Shown piece by piece: positions 11,564 to 23,110 of a DNA stretch of 64,000 nt. The position numbers and the translations under genes were made by a program. The notes under the pieces are model-generated. The model was given only the letters and a program-made list of their open reading frames with translations, did no database searches and had not been told where the DNA came from. Source of the stretch: Saccharina japonica (lineage: Eukaryota; Sar; Phaeophyceae; Laminariales; Laminariaceae); assembly GCA_008828725.1 (NCBI GenBank), contig MEHQ01003893.1, forward strand, positions 124,001 to 188,000, read 5' to 3'. Positions within the stretch are counted from its first letter, which is position 1, and each line of letters starts with the position of its first letter.

Positions 11564-12151
11564 TTACTTAGTCGCTGCTTCTACTGTAGTCTTGAGCAAA
11601 CATGTCTGATCAGATTTTGTAGAGAGAACATGAGCTTCAAGCAAATAACATCGAGGTGATGGCGGGGCCTTCCAATGCCCTTGATTTTGTACAATATACG
11701 TCTGGATGGAGGCAGAGGAATGGTTTGATATGAGCAACAGCCACCAATAGTACGTAGTGGCTTCGTTGGGGTTCGAGTAGTATATTTCATCGTATCTTAT
11801 GGTTTGAACCATGCGAATGATGTCTGTGTGTCCGCACTTTTCACTGCAGCAGCAATGTAATATTCGGAGTGAATGTTCGAGACTCGAATATAGTTTTCTC
11901 ACGACGTTGTCGTCGACGTGTTTTTTTGTTTCTGGCCCAACACTGCCCTTGACGCGTACGAGGTCCTCACCGCACGTCAACGTTCTACGGGGGCGCACAT
12001 CGATCACTAAGCCGTAACCAACGCATGCCCAGGTCGGCGCTAACATCCCCCCTGTTTCTTCTGGTTGAAACTTTCGTGTCTGGACTGCTGTCTGGCGCAC
12101 GCCACCTTTGCCTATTACATCTTGTACCGCTACAACTTTCAGTCTGAACAT
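11564..12151 (-). CDS. Hypothetical 195-codon ORF
   Basis: This open frame runs from an ATG at 12151 to a stop at 11564 on the minus strand, convergent with the channel gene. The product begins MFRLKVVAVQDVIGKGG and contains a cysteine cluster (LHCCCSEKCGH). I recognise no family, signal peptide or membrane segment. Its length is more than usually occurs by chance in DNA of this composition and it is not repeat-derived, but the codon pattern is not clearly coding. It could be a small gene, part of a spliced gene, or a chance frame. Confidence 0.22.
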   Translation of the reverse strand: MFRLKVVAVQDVIGKGGVRQTAVQTRKFQPEETGGMLAPTWACVGYGLVIDVRPRRTLTCGEDLVRVKGSVGPETKKHVDDNVVRKLYSSLEHSLRILHCCCSEKCGHTDIIRMVQTIRYDEIYYSNPNEATTYYWWLLLISNHSSASIQTYIVQNQGHWKAPPSPRCYLLEAHVLSTKSDQTCLLKTTVEAATK

Positions 12152-14364
12152 GTGTTTCCTCTATATGTACTGTCGAGCCGAAGCGATCAATAGCACTTAG
12201 CCGTCCGGTGTACGGCCCCAATGGCTTACGATGAACGCAGTGCAAACACTTATTCATAAGCCTCAGGTATGAGGAGCACATTTAGAGAGCGTTGTGTACC
12301 ATAATCCATAGGAGGTAGTCATAACACCTGCATGAATATCACTCTCAGGATGGGGGCTTCGCTCTAGGCTCTCGCCATAGCTCAGCATGCACGGCACAAA
12401 ACACATCCATGGTCTTATTCTAGAGCCCTCCTCCCCAGCCTCTCGAGCTTGGCAAGTACACAACACGTTCACGCTCATTCCAAGTAGATTCACCGACTGA
12501 CCGTTGTATCACGCCCTCTTCGGTCCTTGCTGGTCCACCATCGGTACTCTCCATGTGTTAAATATCGTCGAAGGTAACCGCAAAATCTATAACGGGCCGC
12601 TGCCGAGTTGTTGTGGTGCGTAGCCCACGCCCTATCCATATGGGCAGGCGTTTCGTCTCCGAGTTGAATTCACACTCTCTTTGAATATCACCCCCATCCC
12701 TTCTCTGGAAACCCTCTGACCCATAAAATACACGTCGTAACACACACGATGGAACAACTCCTCCCAATCGGAGTGTAATAGTTAGAGCACAGGAAACTAG
12801 GCACAAGTCGGGCCTGTCACCACGTACACTATCCTAGCTCTCGGCGATTAGACCACCACAGCATTATGATAATCTGAGGTATATTTGGGGAGGAACTGCC
12901 CCAACTCTCAGCCAACTAGATACGTATTATACCAGTACGTCATACGCACCTGGCTACGAACTGGGAGCCCTCAAAGGGCGAGAGTGGTGATGCCCTGCTT
13001 TCCGGTGCGATGTCGATATCATCCAAGTGCTCACAACGGATCGGGAGATGCCTAATCTCCACTACACTCGAACTTGTCCGCCCCCTGCAGGCTATCTTTG
13101 TTTCCGGTCCTTTCGACTCGCTTTCCTTTTGTTTCTCGTAAAAATACAAACACCTTCAAAGCGACACCCGCATTTGTTTTGTCTTGAATTGAAGGTTCGT
13201 GCGTGGGAATTGTTCAAGCGCTCATTAGTTTGTCGAGTATTTGCCTCACTTTCTCTCCCTGCTGAATCCATATTATTAACTGGGCGAGGGCCGCTGCTAT
13301 CCAGGCTGTACCTATGTCATTGTGATGCGATGCCAATCAGCCCAAGCGCACACTTTATCAGGACGAGGCTGCACGCACATCAACATACGACGTCCGCGAG
13401 TAAGGTGCTATGCATTATGCGCCGAAATTGAAACAAATTAAACCACACTCGGTTTATTGCCCATAGTCAGAGTCAGTCACAAGACGATATCGCACCTATT
13501 GTAGATGGTGAACGCAGCCTATTTCAGCCGGAATCCTACGGGCGGGGAGACGGCAAGCGCACCCAAAACGAGTGTTGAATGTCTACGTTTGATATGAGAA
13601 CCATACTAGGGAATGAAAAGTCTTCAAACACTCGTACACGCTTAACGGTATCAGTCCAAAACGTGATGTGAGTTTAAAAACAGAGGCATACCCGCGCTAT
13701 GTTTAAGATACTTCGGTCGGCTTGGCAGCGGTGTTACGGGTGGAAGCAAATGATCAACAACACGGTCCTGTCCTGGGGAAGTACCTGATGGAAATGCGCA
13801 TACTTTTAGCTGCCAAAGGTCCCAATGAGGAGTGAGAGACACGGACCGCTTAACATAGATAGGTACCTACGGCGAAGAAAAATGCCGACAAGGTTTTGAT
13901 GTGTTGTGTTTGGTCAAGAGATAGGCGCCGGGTGGCGTGTTCGAAAACTGAATAGGAGCCGTTACTATCACAAACGTATAGCCGGTGTAACCGTTGGTTT
14001 CTGCCTGGTATAAACCCGTCAACCGACATCTGGTCTTGAAGGGAAACTAAGTCCGAAGTATTGAAAGCCAGGCCTTTGCACAAGTGCGGGTTTCGTTCTA
14101 TTTACAAAAACGCCATAAAGAGTGGTGGCGTAGAAAGAACGCCACCTATTAACGATTTCGTGTCGAATACATCCAAACATACTTGGTATATACTGTTGCA
14201 GACACATTTTCAGTATACAGCAGTCGCTACAGCAATAGTGACGGCTATGAACAGAACTCTAAATGTTTGAATTAGTCAAAGGGTTGTGCTGGGTTCAGGT
14301 GGCTCCGACCAGGAAATTGTAACAGTACACTGGGCCCGCACAGTGCACTGCCTCGGAGAAGCCG
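12152..14364. other. Intergenic, nothing recognised
   Basis: No protein family, RNA gene or obvious repeat is visible. The 134-codon frame at 13027-13431 has no recognisable features. Confidence 0.4.
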
Positions 14365-14440
14365 ACCCCCGTCTCGAAAGGAATGCGTGGTCAAAGGTCA
14401 AATGACTAAAGCAATAAAAAAATGAGTACCCCCCCCCCCC
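14365..14440 (+). mobile_element. B-family poly-C-tailed repeat, truncated copy
   Basis: It reads GTCTCGAAAGGAATGCG, then TGGTCAAAGGTCAAATGAC, and ends in ATGAGTAC followed by 12 C. The same sequence recurs, mostly in the opposite orientation, at 29828, 30370, 30482, 30735, 32925 and 33047. The start is truncated and the tailed end is the family-constant end. Confidence 0.65.
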
Positions 14441-15103
14441 GGCTTTTGGGGGAGGGGGGCGCTGGAGGCGCCCCAGGAGGGTCTCGCTGGGCGCTCCCTG
14501 CCCGAGTAATGTTTTAACTCCATATGGCTTCACTAGAGCAGAAAGTACACTGATTTTCAGGCGTGCTTCATAAGCAACTGGGTTGAAGATCGACAAAACT
14601 AAAACAAAATAAACGGCCAAGCTGTAGGATGAAAGCAGCTTAGCCACCGTGCTGACGGTCTCCCCCCCCCGCTCCTCAATTTCGCACTGTAGCAGTATTG
14701 GAAGTACGTATTGGACCAGGGACAACTCCCAGGGGGTCGTGTAATGTGCAACATCAATTGTCGGACCGCGAAGAAGTCAATATCAGTAACAACCGACCTC
14801 CAAGACCGTGATTTATTTTGTCATTTTAACCGTATGGCGTTTAGTATGCTAGAGTACACGACATACAAATATAGCGCGCCAGCCATGTGTTCCGGAAGGC
14901 CCGTTGTAAACCCAATAATTAATTGGAAACATGTGCCGGTTTGTTGTTGTATACAGTACGCGAGAGATGTTAATAATCTCTTATTTTTGGCAAGACTGGA
15001 ATTCTTATGTAAGACTGGGTGTGTTCCACACTATTTTCAGTACAAAGAAATCGCATTATTTTTTCCCCCAAAATCTCAGCCTCAAATTTTTAAGTATCAG
15101 ATT
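14422..15103. repeat. 682-bp duplicated block, copy 1
   Basis: As far as I compared it by eye, this is base-for-base identical to 16078-16759. It begins in ATGAGTAC plus poly-C, then GGCTTTTGGGGG, and stops at a single N (15104). The sequences to the left of the poly-C differ between copies: a B-family end here and an A-family end in copy 2. The open frames inside (for example 14711-15112 +) are duplicated with it and look non-coding. Confidence 0.85.
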
Positions 15104-15104
15104 N
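15104..15104. other. Assembly gap (single N)
   Basis: An ambiguous base sits exactly where homology between the duplicated blocks 14422-15103 and 16078-16759 stops. It probably marks a contig join rather than one unknown base. Confidence 0.8.
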
Positions 15105-15107
15105 CAT

Positions 15108-15385
15108 ATTGACGAGTACAAAATAAATTCAATTTGGGAAAAATAAAATTCAAATACGCTTTTCATTGGTCAACACACGCACCAGCATCAAATATTAGGA
15201 TCTTGGGGTATAATCTTGGGTGGTGGTGCGGGTTCTGACCAATGAAAAGCGGATTTGATTTTTTCTATTTCCAAATTGATTTTTTTTTTCTTCGTTAAAA
15301 CGGGCCCTCAGGAGCCCCGCCCTTCCGCAAACGCTTCAGCCAAAAAAAGGTATACCATGTACCTCCATCGTAGCATGCGTCATTA
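15108..15385 (+). mobile_element. MITE fragment with nested palindromic MITE
   Basis: 15108-15300 is a near-perfect foldback. Its left arm contains TTTTCATTGGTCAACACACG and its right arm contains the complement around TGACCAATGAAAAGCGG. After it comes the right end of a second element: CGGGCCCTCAGGAGCC, then CTTCAGCCAAAAAAAGGT, then ACCTCCATCGTAG. The same nested arrangement with the same junctions occurs at 27750-28195. Confidence 0.65.
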
Positions 15386-16026
15386 AGTCTACTATTAATG
15401 GGGTCCTTTCCTTATCGAGCAACTTTTCCCCAAAATTTTCAAATAAAAATAAAAACAGGAAAAGCAGGGTTTATTGGGAAAGTTTGGAATTTTAACAAAG
15501 GGCAAAATATTTGGAAGGCTTCGCATTCCAATATTTGTAGATTTTTTTTGGAAAATATGGAATTACAAAAAACTGCTGTGCGAGAAACAAATAATGGATT
15601 TTTTGGGAAAAAGTAGCTCGATAAGAACGACCCTAAAGAGACTTTGATGTGTTAAAGCACTAAAGACCGCCAAATAAACGGATGCCTCTTTTGCTCTCCC
15701 TGTTCATGGGGACAGCAGCCGCGGCTGCAACACGCCGAGACCACGAACACGCCACAAAAAAGAAGACAAAAAAATAGGAAAAAACAAAAACAAAAAACTG
15801 TATTACGTGGAGGCAGGCACAGGGAGGGCAGTGCATGCTGACTTTGTATTGAGTCTCCCCCCCTCGTCAATTTTTGTTAATACATACATACCTGGTATAG
15901 ACCACGCATGCTGATTTTTGTTCATTGTTCACACACACTCTCCTCATTTTTTTTCGTCAATTTTTCTTCCAAGATAGGTCAAGTCGGGCATATCATACAC
16001 TGATGTTGTCTCACGCCCCCCCCCGG
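15386..16026. other. AT-rich intergenic, nothing recognised
   Basis: The sequence is rich in A and T runs with no supported gene. An ATACCTGGTAT palindrome-like motif is at 15889-15899. Its end (CACGCCCCCCCCC) is a C-run immediately before an A-family copy. Confidence 0.4.
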
Positions 16027-16093
16027 CATTGTAGGGATGCGAGGGTCTATGGTCATACGACTACGGCCGTGCACGACATGAGTACCCCCCCCC
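16027..16093 (+). mobile_element. A-family poly-C-tailed repeat, truncated copy
   Basis: It reads GGCATTGTAGGGATGCGAGG, then GTCTATGGTCATACGAC, and ends GACATGAGTAC plus 12 C. It begins directly after another C-run, so it appears inserted into an existing poly-C tract. Other A copies are at 25469, 29698, 30186, 30598, 32842, 32997 and 47957. Confidence 0.7.
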
Positions 16094-16759
16094 CCCGGCT
16101 TTTGGGGGAGGGGGGCGCTGGAGGCGCCCCAGGAGGGTCTCGCTGGGCGCTCCCTGCCCGAGTAATGTTTTAACTCCATATGGCTTCACTAGAGCAGAAA
16201 GTACACTGATTTTCAGGCGTGCTTCATAAGCAACTGGGTTGAAGATCGACAAAACTAAAACAAAATAAACGGCCAAGCTGTAGGATGAAAGCAGCTTAGC
16301 CACCGTGCTGACGGTCTCCCCCCCCCGCTCCTCAATTTCGCACTGTAGCAGTATTGGAAGTACGTATTGGACCAGGGACAACTCCCAGGGGGTCGTGTAA
16401 TGTGCAACATCAATTGTCGGACCGCGAAGAAGTCAATATCAGTAACAACCGACCTCCAAGACCGTGATTTATTTTGTCATTTTAACCGTATGGCGTTTAG
16501 TATGCTAGAGTACACGACATACAAATATAGCGCGCCAGCCATGTGTTCCGGAAGGCCCGTTGTAAACCCAATAATTAATTGGAAACATGTGCCGGTTTGT
16601 TGTTGTATACAGTACGCGAGAGATGTTAATAATCTCTTATTTTTGGCAAGACTGGAATTCTTATGTAAGACTGGGTGTGTTCCACACTATTTTCAGTACA
16701 AAGAAATCGCATTATTTTTTCCCCCAAAATCTCAGCCTCAAATTTTTAAGTATCAGATT
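16078..16759. repeat. 682-bp duplicated block, copy 2
   Basis: This is the second copy of the block at 14422-15103. Unlike copy 1 it continues at the right end, into ATTAACATCTGTCGCG. Confidence 0.85.
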
Positions 16760-16785
16760 ATTAACATCTGTCGCGTACTGTACAC
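16605..16785. repeat. Inverted repeat, about 30-bp arms
   Basis: TACAGTACGCGAGAGATG (from about 16607) is mirrored by CATCTGTCGCGTACTGTA (to about 16783). The match extends through TTAATAATCT and AGATTATTAA, giving about 28 of 30 paired bases around a loop of about 120 bp. The right arm is present only in the second copy of the duplicated block. Confidence 0.7.
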
Positions 16786-16956
16786 GTATATACGAAGGGT
16801 ACAAATGTATCGTAAAGGTGTAAGTCTGACCATTCTAAATTGACATACGATACAATATGTGCTGCGTCAGTATGCTTCACTGAGCACCATACAACCACAG
16901 AAATTACCGAAAAAAACAGCAGCAATCAAATGTACCCAGTTATTACGACCCTGCAG

Positions 16957-17490
16957 GCCGGTCGCCCCGGTGGGCTAGCAGGTAACCATGAAGCCTGTTA
17001 GAGTCAAGATCGTTAGTTCGAGCCCCCACGAGTGCATGCTCGTAGGGACTTTTTGTCTCAAACAAATATCGACTAGGGTTGGGAAGGCTGAACCCTCTGC
17101 GCGATAAAAATCAAGGCAAGAACCGCAGTGGGGAAGGAGGGAGAGGAGACTACTTTGTGGCCCCAGATCTGAGTCACAACTAACTAGGGAGGGACGTGTG
17201 CTACGGTAGAGGTAGCACCTTTTGGCTGAATCGTTCTCTGAACGATCGGGCTCCTTAACCCAAACTCGTCGAACTTTCATTTTTGTGACGAATAATTTTT
17301 CAGAGTATACCTCGGTCATTATATTTCTCATCCGGTAGCACTTTCATTTTCCTCCAAAATCATTTTTTCGGTAAGGCATGGCGCTCCTTAAGTGAGGAGC
17401 TCAGAAAAAACATGGTGCACCTCTATCGTGGCACGGGTCGAGGGAGAAATACAGAAGTGCGAAGATAATAAATGGGATGGAATAAAAAAC
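16957..17490 (+). mobile_element. tRNA-derived SINE, interrupted by a MITE
   Basis: The head has tRNA-like RNA polymerase III signals. An A-box-like stretch GTGGGCTAGCAGGTAACC is near 16970, and a B box AGTTCGAGCCCCC is near 17015. The body contains GCGATAAAAATCAAGGCAAG, GTGGGGAAGGAGGGAGAGG and GATCTGAGTCACAACTA. The tail (GAAGATAATAAATGGGATGG then A-rich) is separated from the body by a nested element at 17197-17435. Related copies are at 33884-34072, 38928-39266 and 52410-52862. Confidence 0.75.
17197..17435. mobile_element. MITE nested in the SINE
   Basis: The ends are inverted: GTGCTACGGTAGAGGT at the left and ACCTCTATCGTGGCAC at the right. The inside carries GGCTGAATCGTTCTCTGAAC and GGGCTCCTTAACCC, which recur in the copies at 15300, 28120, 47240 and 55689. 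Removing it restores a continuous SINE sequence. Confidence 0.7.
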
Positions 17491-19309
17491 GTCGAGTGCC
17501 AACACTTGTAGCCATAATCGGCCTTGGATCAACCAACTTTCGTGCAGTCAACTGACGTAATTCTACACGATACTTACTGCTGCAGGCACGCCGTTGTAGC
17601 GTATTTGGTTCAACCGGTGTTGTTAATCGATTATCAGGACCTCAAAAACGGCCGGTTTTTTGTTTGAAAAACCAATCAATCACACACGCCTGCCTGGTTT
17701 TCAAACTGTGGTAAACCGGGTTTTGTGTTATCCGTAGTTAGGCTACCCGGCGGTGATTTGGTTGGGACAGCAGAACCTGCTTGTTCGCCAGAATACTATA
17801 CGCGCATGTGGTATAGTCCTCGCGGTGGGGCTCTCCAGAGAGCCAGGTACCGTGACCCGCACGAAAATGGCGGCGTGCGCTTCCCTCAAACGTCGACGTG
17901 CGTAGGATGTCGCTGTCTTTGATGGCCGGTACTGCTCTTGTAACGGGATTCACGTCGCAGATCCTCATGTGTCGACGGCGGTATTTTCTTCCTGCGTTCA
18001 CAAGAGTTGAACGCTTCATGTTGAAGCTTATGTGTTAGAGGCCGCTCAGAGAAGTGACGCACAATCCCCATGCGTCAACTGGGGCTGGGTTTTCGCATAT
18101 TGTTTATTTCTATCTTTCTGATATCTGCCTGTCTGCCTGTCGTTTGCACTAAAGCTGCGACGGATATCGGTCCTTGAAGCACATACGAATCAACAGCCAG
18201 CTCCAAACATCACATTATCGCGTGATGTGTAGAATTTTGCGGACGCGGTAAAGGGAAACGGCAGAATTCTCCCTTTTAAGGCAGACGGCGACCGTCACCT
18301 GAGGTGATGCCCAACATCTTTGCAGTCTCATTTAAATTGTATTTGTTTTCGAGTGTTGCCTAGAAAAGGGGATTGGTCGTCGGGTGGCACATATCATGTT
18401 TCAACCAGTCGGGAATCGGGCGAGGCGTGGAGCTCGGTACGAGGACCTCACACAGCCCATCTACCCCCGTGCCGATGGGTGACTCAAACCGCGACTGTAA
18501 TCGTCCAGCGACTCTTTGGGCGGGAAAACGCGAACGTTTAATGACGATTGCAGCAATGGACGTGCAAAAGCACGCTGGGCTTCTGGACGTTGTCAAATGT
18601 CCGAGTTATGCTGGAAATTAACAATTCGCGATACGCGCGTATAAATGTATTCCGGTTGCTCGTTAAGGGAACTCTTCGGTAAAAACAAACAAAGAAGAGG
18701 ACTTGAGTGTTCTGCCAAACATATGTTCGGTCATTTTTAGAGCAGCAGTACTATTTATGGTACAATAATACCATATCATGACTCCTTACCGAACACGGCA
18801 TATCTCCAGTTCTAATGCTCAGACATGCTCCCGACCAGCGTATAACTTGTTTGTTATGGTCTCTAGGACGTGTTGGGGCCCTATGGATCTGCAAGGAAGG
18901 GCACGTAGTGCTGTGTTCGCATCACAAAACAAAAGTGCTCAGCAGCAACAATTTTTATTGTTTCTCAGCTACTATTTGGCATCTACACCCTGCTGTGGCC
19001 GCGTAGGATGGTAAAGACGTTCGATTTAGAGGTCCAGGTAGGTCATCCTATTGGTAACGGGCGTCCTTGTTGCAATTCTCTGTTCAAACTGTACCAGAAG
19101 CCGGATACACTGATACTTCTCAAACTCATATTCGAGCACCAGGATGTGCGGCGTCGTTTATGAGGAGGGGGCACTACAGTAGCATCCTTTATCTATTTTT
19201 TTTAAACCGTATTTGGAACGTGAGGTTTTGCGACCAGCTTGATGAAACACAAATACGGTCCATCCGGCTCCTGAGGGAAAATCGCACGGATCTTCATTTA
19301 ATTGAATTT
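17491..19309. other. Intergenic, nothing recognised
   Basis: I could not support any gene or repeat here. Confidence 0.4.
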
Positions 19310-20190
19310 TCGTTGCCCTGCCCGCGGTACGTGTCGTGGCATGTCGCGAACCATGCCGCGCCATTTCGCGACATGTCGCGAGATGCCACGACACGTTGGC
19401 GCCGCCGCATATCGTGCCACGGTTCTTCCCGTGGCAGTGGCCGCGGCAGGCCACGGTCAGCACCAAGGAAGCTGCCACGGATGCGCCGCGGTAGCTGCCT
19501 TGACACGTGTCACGACAAGTGTCACGACAACTGTCGCCGCAAGTGTCGCGACAGGTTTGGCGTCAAATGTCGGGGCGTGTGTCGCGGCGTTAGATTTGGG
19601 GTTAGGGTTAGCATTGGGACATTCGCCGCGACACTCGCCGTGGGGCTTGCTGCCGGTCTTGCCGCAACACACACCGCAACACCCGCCGCGAAATTTACTC
19701 GCCACGACACTCGCCACGACACTCGCGGAGGCCCTTGCCCCGGTGCTGGCCGCAGTGCTTGCCGGGGGAGCTTGCCAGGGGGCTTGCCGCGACTCACGCC
19801 ACGACACACGCCGCGAAGAAAGGCCGCGGCGCTTACCGTGCACTCGTCCCGGTGCTTGCCGCGACACACGCCGCGGACATGGTGGTGAGTCGCGCCGCGG
19901 GTGTTGTCGCGGGGCTTGCCGTGGACCTTGCCGCTTGACGTTCCGCTCCGTGTCGCGGCAGGTATCTCGTGTCGTGGCGTGCCGTAGACACTGTCGTGGC
20001 GTGCCGTAGACACTGTCGTGGTGCTTGTCGTGAGTCTCGCCGCGGTTCATGCCACGGCGGGCGTTCCGCCATGGCACTGCTCGCGTCATGTCGCGGGATT
20101 TCGCGGCAGCGGTCGTGGCGTGTCGCGGCATGTCACGACACGCCAGGGACGCTGCCGCAATGTGTTGCAACACGCAGCGGAGAGTGCCAC
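19310..20190. repeat. Degenerate CpG-rich palindromic repeat field
   Basis: Short units built on GTCGCGACA, GTCGTGGC, GCCACGACAC and CTTGCCGCGACAC recur every 10-30 bp on both strands. The left flank carries both orientations, the middle is mostly CGCCACGACACTCGC-like, and the right carries GTCGTGGCGTGCCGTAGACA twice in tandem. A short TTAGGG-like stretch (GGGGTTAGGGTTAG) lies near 19598. The 163-273-codon frames on both strands (rich in R, H, C, G or A, T, P) are artefacts of the repeat. It is similar in design to the CCATGG field at 4665 but has a different core. Confidence 0.75.
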
Positions 20191-22535
20191 AAAAAAGTCA
20201 AATAATGTACATCCCCACCTCGAGAGTTAAGGGTCCAACGCAGTAAACCTGACAACAACTTATAATAGCTCTTCAAGCGGTAGATATTAATTTTCCCTGA
20301 ATGTTTAACTCACGATTAGTATCGAGAGTACGTCGTGGTCCGCAGTTCGGGATAACTGAAAAAAGAAACAAGAGCGGCACAATCACGTTTTTGGCCCGTT
20401 TTTGGCCCGTTTTGGGCGGTGTCAGGGTTAGAGTTAGCGTTATGGTTGCGGCTTGGGTTTGGTGTACGCCCGTGCCTTGATTCGCAGTGCCAAGATCGTA
20501 GCAATCAGCCTGACCCCTGGAAGATCTACCCTAAGTCGTGGTCCAACGTGAAGAATGGCCAAGAGAGACCACTGCTACGTTTGTGTAAGCGGACGAGCGT
20601 CGACAACGACCAAGCGGGTCCCTTTCGTTTGGGAAACGTCGCCGATAACAACCAAGCGGACCCGCTACATCAAGGGACCACACGAAGAACTTGAACTGTT
20701 TCTCGTGTTATTTACTTGGCCAAACGTTCTGCTGGGCGATTACAAGACATCATTATGAGCATTTCGCCCATTGTCTGTGGATGGGGGGAACCATTCCGTT
20801 CGATTCTCTCTCATCGCGCCCGGTCGTTCCGGTGTTCGGCCGGTGTTTCAAAAGTCGGGTCAACCCATCCATAAGCCACACGTGTACTGCCGTACAAACT
20901 ACACACGTTCAACGCAATAGGTCCCACTCCCAGGCAGAAACATCGATTCTCCAGCGTTCCGGGGGGCGGACTCGGCCGCTCTCGTTCGTTATCCTGGTGG
21001 CGCGCCCAAGAGACGACAAACTGAGCAGTCTACCCCGTCAACCTTGATCTACCGCGATTGCGATCGTGCATGCTCCGTGCAAGTGTTAATACCCGTCAGA
21101 CAATAGTGCTTGCGAGTCAAGAGGAATCCGAGGCCCCGCGTTGACCAGCGGTTAAGGTCAAAGTTGTCTACAGAATCGTGTCCAGTTGGCCAGGATTGCC
21201 GTTGTCGCGCATGTTATATGGCTGAAAAACAGTATATAAGTACACCTTTTACATCGCTACATTGGCGGTTTCCCTGACACTGTTGGTTTGACGGCTTGCA
21301 CGCCCTCTGCCGGATGTCTCCTCGTCTCTGCTCACTTGTCAAAGGGGTAATCTCAACCGCATCCATCTGATCGATCAACTCTTCCGTGCGCACTGAACTC
21401 GTAATTATACGCTTCCCTGACGAAGCTCTCACCAGGTACAAACGATTGCATTCAGCACAGGGTGATAAGTAGTGAGGGTTACCAAAGGTCAACAAACATT
21501 CTGGGGAGAATACGACAGTTACGCAGCAGCATTTCCACGAAATATTCCCTCAAAGCGTGGACTGCGCACAAATAGAACCGTCGCAGTACGGTTGTGTGTT
21601 GTGCCAGGCAGTTGGTGTTCTATCTCCTGTACTATCCGCCCGTTCGCCAGTCTCAAAGGTGGAATGCAAAATTGAATCGAACATGACTTGGACACTGGTT
21701 CTCATACATGTCGCGCCAGTACCCTCGGCATGTCGTGGGCAGCGCCACGACGTTAAATGATGTACATCCCGTACTGCAGTAAAACCAAGCAAACAAATTG
21801 AAACGCTTTGCAATGTTTAGCAGTTGTTAAACCACATTGTGAATAGGCCGAAACGCAAGAGACGATTGTTCATTGGGCAGGGCCCAAATACGTTCACTGA
21901 AGTCCGGTTTGGGGTGAGGTAAGGAGCTCTTGAACTTGGGAGCCTCGTAATAATGATGTGCTGAGTCCTAAAAGGAAAACCCGCGTCACGCGACCAAAAT
22001 AATGCCCACCGTTTATGTGGTCGGCGTCTCTCGTGTGTTCACTGATACAGATGTAACGCGGTTTCTGTTCCCCAAGATACATTGAGTATGCGTGTTTGGT
22101 TCGTCATGTCCCTAGGGGTAATTGTTGGAATATCCGCACCCATTTTAAAATAAATGTCAAACCCAGGAAGCGGGGGACGGCGAGCGTGCCTCCCTCCCCC
22201 GCCCCCCCGGAACCCCCGCGCAATGACGCTATATACGTACATTGCAGACGAGTCCCACCTGCCGTAAACCCAGTACACTACGACACCAACACAAAAGGCA
22301 GCACCATCAGATGCAGCACCAGCACCAGCAGCGCAAAGGTCTGTCTAGGCAGGTGGCCTGAGCTGTTCTCGGCAGTCCCGCGTCCGCGCTGTTTATAGCA
22401 CCCACCCTACCCCCTACCCCCTACCCCCACGCTCGATTCACACTTGGCCGCGGACCACCCACTACCGTTGGGCACACAGCTCGGTACTCACGGGGACTCT
22501 CGAAGAGAACAATACGACATTAACTACACCACGAT
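20191..22535. other. Intergenic, nothing confident
   Basis: No supported gene. The minus-strand frame around 21214-21495 (LVRASSGKRIITSSVRTEEL) was considered but has no splice support. CAGGGTTAGAGTTAG occurs near 20430, and CCCTACCCCCTACCCCC at about 22410. Confidence 0.35.
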
Positions 22536-22539
22536 GAAG

Positions 22540-23110
22540 ACTCGGTTCGATATCAGTGCGATATGCGCACCATGACGATCATCACAGTGCCGGTGACGGT
22601 CACAAAGTCGACGATTATGGGCCTGATGACTACATCAGCACATCGGCACCAATCAGTATCGCCCCCACTGACGAGTGGCCTCTAGAAACAAAGGATCCTC
22701 CGCGACGACGATAACGATGAGACAAACGCCTTGACATCAGTATGCCTACAACATTTGTTCGACGACTATGCCGATGGCGCTGACAATGCCAACGAAGGTG
22801 AGCATGGGCTTGACCATGGCCATAAGTACGTAAATCAGCATCTCGATATCAATATACTGACGAATGACGATGGCCATAACTTCAGTATGTACAGCAGCAT
22901 TTCGACATCAAAATACTGACGAGCGATGAAAGACCCCTCGATATCAGATCGAGACGGTGGTCAATGTGGTGATTATCCCGATTGCAATACTGATGGCAAT
23001 GCCTACACCAGTACGTACAGCAGCACCTCGACATCAGTATACCGACCACGATCGATCGGGTCTCTCGATATCAGTTCGCGACGAGGTACTGCGAGAGGGT
23101 GATGCCTATG
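22540..23110. repeat. Degenerate satellite with TCGATATCAGTATACTGACGA units
   Basis: Diverged units of roughly 70-120 bp share CAGCA(C/T)CTCGA(T/C)ATCA followed by ATACTGACGA(A/G)(C/T)GA and GATGGC(C/A)AT. Clear instances begin near 22838, 22891 and 23017. Confidence 0.55.

Noticed and set aside
16957..17050. A functional tRNA gene
   Set aside because: The A and B boxes are tRNA-like, but the sequence continues into a repeated SINE body and the head is not a complete cloverleaf by eye. Other copies share the body.
19067..20173. Long ORFs (up to 273 codons) on both strands
   Set aside because: They are translations of the GTCGCGAC/GCCACGACAC palindromic repeat. Composition is R/C/H/G or A/T/P and there is no domain.
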